Position numbers and translations under genes: made by a program. Positions 60,604 through 64,000 of a DNA stretch of 64,000 nt are shown here, one piece after another. Positions within the stretch are counted from its first letter, which is position 1, and every line of letters begins with the position of its first letter. Under the pieces are notes generated by a model. It did not search any database. It worked only from the letters and a program-made list of their open reading frames with translations, and was not told where the DNA came from. Location: assembly GCA_036488875.1 (NCBI GenBank), contig DASXGW010000002.1:248001-312000 (forward strand). The letters run 5' to 3'. The DNA comes from Candidatus Baltobacteraceae bacterium. GTDB lineage: Bacteria > Vulcanimicrobiota > Vulcanimicrobiia > Vulcanimicrobiales > Vulcanimicrobiaceae.

Positions 60604-60626
60604 TCTTCTGTCTTAACGCGAACGCT

Positions 60627-61016
60627 TTAGCGGCGGCGCTTCGCGACTTTCTTCTTCGCCGCGGCTTTACGCGCGGGTGCGGCCTTCTTCGCTTTACGCG
60701 CCGGCGCCGATTTCTTCGCTTTACGCGCTCCGCCGCCGCGCTTGGCCATCACGGCTTCTTTGAGAGCCTTCGCAGGCAAGAATTTGAAGACGCGTTTTGC
60801 CGGAACTTTCACTTGCTCGCCCGTCGCCGGATTGCGTGCCATCCGCGCCGCGCGGTCGCGAACCTTGAACTGTCCGAAGCCCGGAATCTTCACGGGCTCG
60901 CCGCTAACGCAGGCAGCTTGAATGTCCTCGAAGAGCCCATCCACCAGCGTCATGGCGTCTTTGCGCGACAGTTCCAGGCGTTCCATCGCCGAGCGTACCA
61001 AATCAACCTTGTTCAT
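60627..61016 (-). CDS. HU-family DNA-binding protein with Lys/Ala-rich tail
   Basis: The first 92 residues are a normal HU/IHF fold: MNKVDLVRSAMERLELSRKD, VKIPGFGQFKVRDRAARMAR and NPATGEQVKVPAKRVFKFLP. The last 35 residues repeat PARKAKK/KKAAPARKA and end KKKVAKRRR, like a histone H1 tail. It compacts DNA and may bind it more tightly than plain HU. It is divergent from aroA. Confidence 0.93.
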   Translation of the reverse strand: MNKVDLVRSAMERLELSRKDAMTLVDGLFEDIQAACVSGEPVKIPGFGQFKVRDRAARMARNPATGEQVKVPAKRVFKFLPAKALKEAVMAKRGGGARKAKKSAPARKAKKAAPARKAAAKKKVAKRRR

Positions 61017-61164
61017 CCGTCCCTTTCCGTCTGAAGAGCAAAGCAATTGGGAGGTGTCTACCGCTAAAAATCGCGATTTCCTACGCGTGGGGATGCAATT
61101 TTCGCCCAATTTATTGACAATTTCACCGGAGGGATGGACCCTGCCGGGCGGTAACACAGCATCC

Positions 61165-62436
61165 GTGCTCAACGCTGCGACGTTTGCGCCCGGTCCCGTG
61201 CGCGGCACCGTTTCGGTTCCCGGCGACAAGTCGATTTCGCATCGCGCTCTCATCGCCGCGGCAACGATTCCAGAGCCGGTTCGCATCGCCAATCTCAACC
61301 CCGGGCGTGACGTTCGCGCGACGCTGGAGGCGCTTGCCGCACTGGGCACGCGGATCGAACGCGACAACGACGACGTCGTCGTCAGCGGAGCTCGCTTACG
61401 CGAGCCGGCAGCCGACCTCGATTGCATGAACTCCGGATCGACCGCGCGGATGCTCCTGGGAGCCTGTGCCGGCGCGAACGTCCCGGCGCGGTTCGACGGG
61501 GATTCGTCGCTGCGACGGCGCCCGATGGAGCCCGTCGCCGCGCAGCTGCGCGCCTTCGGCGCGAAGATCGCGACGACCGAAGGCCGCATGCCGGTCGAGT
61601 TGCAGGGCAGGCCGCAGATCCAGACGCGCAGCTTCATCTTGCTCTCGCCCTCGGCACAGGTGAAATCCGCACTGCTGTTTGCCGGCGTCTTTGCGAAAAC
61701 CGCGATCGATATTTCCGGCGATCGCGGTTCGCGCGATCATACGGAGCGTCTGCTGCACTATCTCGGAGCCGACGTGACCTGGGACGGACGCAACGTCTCC
61801 CTCGGAACGACGCCGCTTTCGGCCAAGCCGATCGACGTCGCCGGCGACTTCTCGGCCGCCGCCTTCTTCATCACCGCCGCGGCGATCGCTCCCGGGAGCG
61901 ACGTCACGGTATGCGGTACTGGCGTCAATCCCACTCGTACGGGCTTGCTTGACGCGCTGCGCTTAATGGGTGCGTCCATCGAGCTGCGCAACGAACGCAC
62001 CGTCGCCGGCGAACCGGTGGCGGACGTCGCCGTACGATACGCGCCGCTGCACGCGATCGGGGTTGGTCCGGAGCTGGCGCTGCGCGCAATCGATGAGATT
62101 CCGCTGCTCGCCGTCGCGGCGGCTTTCGCCGAAGGCGAAACGAGCATTTCGGGTATCCGGGAGCTGCGGACGAAAGAGTCCGATCGCATCGCGACGACAC
62201 AGGGCTTACTCTCCGCCGTCGGGGTCGAGACAATCGCCCGGGCCGATGGCTTAACGGTCTGCTGCGGGGCGCGATCGGCGGCCACCGCACCGGTGAGTAC
62301 GCACGACGATCATCGCATCGCCATGGCCGCAGCGGTGCTCGCCTGCGGCGCCGGACCGATTGCCATCGACAGCGACGCGAGCATCGACGTCAGCTTCCCG
62401 AACTTCCTAACCACGCTTGCGGGGGTGCGCGCGTGA
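61165..62436 (+). CDS. aroA: 3-phosphoshikimate 1-carboxyvinyltransferase (EPSP synthase)
   Basis: The product (423 residues from the GTG at 61165) has the EPSP synthase signatures: VPGDKSISHRALI near the N-terminus, DCMNSGSTARML, RDHTERLL, KPIDVAGDFSAAAFF, ELRTKESDRI and DDHRIAMAAAVL. It makes EPSP in the shikimate pathway. An ATG at 61093 is in frame but adds residues without family match. A TTGACA near 61113 may be the -35 of its promoter. Its stop overlaps the next gene (GTGA). Confidence 0.94.
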   Translation: MLNAATFAPGPVRGTVSVPGDKSISHRALIAAATIPEPVRIANLNPGRDVRATLEALAALGTRIERDNDDVVVSGARLREPAADLDCMNSGSTARMLLGACAGANVPARFDGDSSLRRRPMEPVAAQLRAFGAKIATTEGRMPVELQGRPQIQTRSFILLSPSAQVKSALLFAGVFAKTAIDISGDRGSRDHTERLLHYLGADVTWDGRNVSLGTTPLSAKPIDVAGDFSAAAFFITAAAIAPGSDVTVCGTGVNPTRTGLLDALRLMGASIELRNERTVAGEPVADVAVRYAPLHAIGVGPELALRAIDEIPLLAVAAAFAEGETSISGIRELRTKESDRIATTQGLLSAVGVETIARADGLTVCCGARSAATAPVSTHDDHRIAMAAAVLACGAGPIAIDSDASIDVSFPNFLTTLAGVRA

Positions 62437-63653
62437 ACGAAATAAGAGCGGTCTATACCGCAGATGAGTTCGAGCGCGAGTCGCGCTACCTCGAGACGAT
62501 CGTCTGGGAAGCCATGGGCATCGAGCCGGGGATGAAAGTGCTCTTCTGCGGTTACGGCGAGGAGGCCGGCAGCGAGATCGCCCGCGCGATGGACTCCGGC
62601 GCCGAAGTCACGGTTATCGAACATCGCGACACGGCGATCCACCGCTATGCCAAACTGGGGGCGAAACTGCTGCGCGGCAGCACGTCGGTCATTCCGGCGA
62701 AAGAGAACGCCTTCGACTTAGCGATCGCCTTTCATTACCTGCACGAAATCGATCCCTTTTTTCACGCCCAGGTCACGTCGGAGCTCGCCCGGGTTGGAAA
62801 ACGCGTCGCGATCGTCGAGCCCGCTCCGCCCGGCGACGCGCTCGGAAAGCGCATCGCCTTGCTCTATTCGCAGGCCAAACGCGAGCTCGGACAGTTCGAG
62901 TATTACCAGCCCATTGAGTATTGGAAAAAGCTGCTTCAGGCGGTGAAGGCGGATATTTCACAGCACGTGTTCGCCTTCGCGAAGGTCCCGCCACGCGAGT
63001 ACCTGATCGACACGATCGATCTGCTGCTCAAGACGATGGAGGTCGAGGACGCGCCGAAAAGCTTTATCGACGAGCTTCGTCAAATCGCGCGCCGCTCCGA
63101 CACGCAGTTGCTCCCACCGCCGCGGTTCGTCTTAGTCGGCGCGGCGTTAGGCGAGCTTCCCGTGCCGCGCTTCAGCGATCGTCCAACTGCACCCAAACCG
63201 TTGCCGGCTCCGGCAGCGCCGGCGGTCGCTCCCAAAGCGCCGCCGTCGACGGAGCGCCCGGTAACGGCCGAAGCGGGTTACGAGTTTCCGCCGGTCGACG
63301 TACCGTCGCAGCCAACACAGCCAACGCAGTCACCGGCGCCACAGGCGCCCGCGCCGCAAGCGCAGCCTGCGCCCCAACCGCAGCCCGCGCCCTTCGCGCC
63401 GGCTTCGAACGAGCCGCCGCCCGGATTCGTGCCCGGCTTACCCTTTGGCGCGCCGCGCCCCCCCGAAGGCAACGCGCCGCCCGCACAGGCACCAAAGCCG
63501 CCACAAGCCCCCTTTGGAGCGCCGTTTGCCATGCCGGCTCCCGACCCGTTCGGAGCGCCGCCGCAGGGGATACCGCCGTCCTCGACGTGGCAATGGGAAC
63601 CGCCCGAAGGCGGCGACGAGGGTGAGACGCCGTTTGGACCCGGCGGCGCTTAA
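62433..63653 (+). CDS. Class I SAM methyltransferase-like protein with Pro-rich tail
   Basis: The 406-residue product begins at a GTG overlapping aroA. Residues 20-200 look like a class I methyltransferase: MKVLFCGYGEEAGSEIARAM in place of the SAM loop, VTVIEHRDTAIHRYA, and DLAIAFHYLHEIDPFFHAQV. The glycine pattern (GYGEEAGSE) is weaker than normal. The last 160 residues are Pro/Ala/Gln-rich repeats such as PQAPAPQAQPAPQPQ with PFGAP motifs, probably disordered. Coupling to aroA suggests co-expression, not a shared reaction. Confidence 0.7.
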   Translation: MNEIRAVYTADEFERESRYLETIVWEAMGIEPGMKVLFCGYGEEAGSEIARAMDSGAEVTVIEHRDTAIHRYAKLGAKLLRGSTSVIPAKENAFDLAIAFHYLHEIDPFFHAQVTSELARVGKRVAIVEPAPPGDALGKRIALLYSQAKRELGQFEYYQPIEYWKKLLQAVKADISQHVFAFAKVPPREYLIDTIDLLLKTMEVEDAPKSFIDELRQIARRSDTQLLPPPRFVLVGAALGELPVPRFSDRPTAPKPLPAPAAPAVAPKAPPSTERPVTAEAGYEFPPVDVPSQPTQPTQSPAPQAPAPQAQPAPQPQPAPFAPASNEPPPGFVPGLPFGAPRPPEGNAPPAQAPKPPQAPFGAPFAMPAPDPFGAPPQGIPPSSTWQWEPPEGGDEGETPFGPGGA

Positions 63654-63934
63654 GTCAGCAATCTAACGATACGGACCGCGACGGCGCAGTAGCGCAGCGC
63701 AAGGCCGATCGTCGACACCGATCGACGCGCGCGGTCCATCAGTGGCGCTACCGCCTCGACGTCACGCGTAATGCGCTGCGACACAGCCGCAAGCCGCTGC
63801 GGATCGATCGCGCGGCGCTGCGTTTCTTCGAGGTGCGCGAGCTTGGTCTTCAAGGTGCGTTGCGCGCGCATGAGATTGAGCGCCCCGAGCAGCATCAGCA
63901 CGAGCGACGCGACGCAGAACGCGCCCACAATCAC
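63650..63934 (-). CDS. Small single-pass membrane protein
   Basis: The 94-residue protein starts at a GTG overlapping the upstream gene's stop (GTGA). It has an N-terminal helix (VGAFCVASLVLMLLGAL) and a helical charged region with RTLKTKLAHLEETQRRA, then a second weak hydrophobic stretch at the end. It resembles YtxH/DUF948-type proteins, but I cannot assign it. It ends flush with the methyltransferase gene (shared TTAA). Confidence 0.55.
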   Translation of the reverse strand: MIVGAFCVASLVLMLLGALNLMRAQRTLKTKLAHLEETQRRAIDPQRLAAVSQRITRDVEAVAPLMDRARRSVSTIGLALRYCAVAVRIVRLLT

Positions 63935-64000
63935 GCGGCCGACTCGCTCTTGCCGCCGCCGGATGACGGTTCGGTTTTCGTCTCGGGCTTCGCTTCGCTT
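63931..64000 (-). CDS. C-terminal fragment of a gene entering from the right edge
   Basis: In the frame that ends TGA at 63931, the minus strand reads SEAKPETKTEPSSGGGKSES then AA and stop, a Lys/Glu/Pro-rich tail. The tail overlaps the next gene's GTG by four bases. Only 22 codons are visible, so the identity is unknown; small membrane-anchored proteins such as TatA or YtxH often end like this. Confidence 0.4.
   Translation of the reverse strand, partial: SEAKPETKTEPSSGGGKSESAA

Noticed and set aside
63230-63640. Repetitive CCG/CAG-rich stretch
   Set aside because: It encodes the Pro/Ala/Gln-rich tail of the methyltransferase-like protein in one open frame, so it is not a separate DNA repeat element.

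Overview
The window is a compact, high-GC bacterial chromosome segment with short or overlapping intergenic gaps and frequent GTG/TTG starts. The gene content fits a diderm-like soil bacterium: many secreted lipoproteins and beta-propellers, two proteins with the tandem YGTT..GG repeat called GloVer, DUF2079, and a DUF177-rpmF-fab-ffh-rpsP-khpA-rimM gene string. My best guess is a lineage such as Eremiobacterota (WPS-2). That is inference; no rRNA gene is present to confirm it. No CRISPR array, IS element or integrase gene was seen. No gene-free stretch exceeds 300 bases. The longest are 1993-2265 (divergent promoter region) and 29196-29468 (attachment-site region).

1-20551: mostly envelope and metabolic genes. 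These are a partial membrane protein, a Tat-exported FAD amine oxidase, two beta-propellers, an oligopeptide-binding lipoprotein overlapping an ornithine-cyclodeaminase-like enzyme, a DUF2079 membrane protein, a WGxxGxxG-CTERM protein, a receiver/adenylyl cyclase, an S9 peptidase, MsrA, an SDR plus CoA-transferase pair, a divergent polysaccharide deacetylase, an HxlR regulator, MscS, a YihY protein and an alpha/beta hydrolase.

20552-26876: one long minus-strand housekeeping operon, DUF177-rpmF-fabH-fabD-fabG-acpP-ffh-rpsP-KH protein-rimM. It joins fatty-acid synthesis, ribosome assembly and protein targeting.

26899-29470: an accessory region around tRNA-Ile(GAT). Upstream of the tRNA is a three-gene module: a lytic transglycosylase and two small, mostly helical proteins. 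Downstream is a relic of about 1 kb bounded by a duplicated 3' half of the tRNA. It carries tandem GGGGTCA-type motifs at both ends, an unknown protein, and an inverted, truncated homologue of the module's 109-residue protein.

29469-46077: a multicopper oxidase, secreted hydrolases, two paralogous phospholipase-C/acid-phosphatase-like lipoproteins, two tRNA-Ala genes and the RNase P RNA. Next come a DUF1858 protein, DUF2203, RapZ (with an altered Walker A), the YvcK-like protein, a reverse-transsulfuration pair (cystathionine beta-synthase and a gamma-lyase/synthase), and an esterase.

46083-57885: a GH35-like glycosidase, a GloVer lipoprotein, a two-domain methyltransferase and a minus-strand five-gene dlt-like operon. 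The operon encodes a beta-propeller/SGNH fusion, a carrier protein, an MBOAT acyltransferase, an amino-acid-type adenylating enzyme and an SGNH protein. Its logic is activation, loading on the carrier, transfer across the membrane and esterification of an outside polymer. I think it is the best candidate here for an undescribed system.

57930-64000: tRNA-Leu(CAA), small membrane proteins, a virginiamycin-lyase-like propeller lipoprotein, an HU protein with a histone-H1-like tail, aroA, a methyltransferase with a proline-rich tail, and two small minus-strand genes running off the edge.
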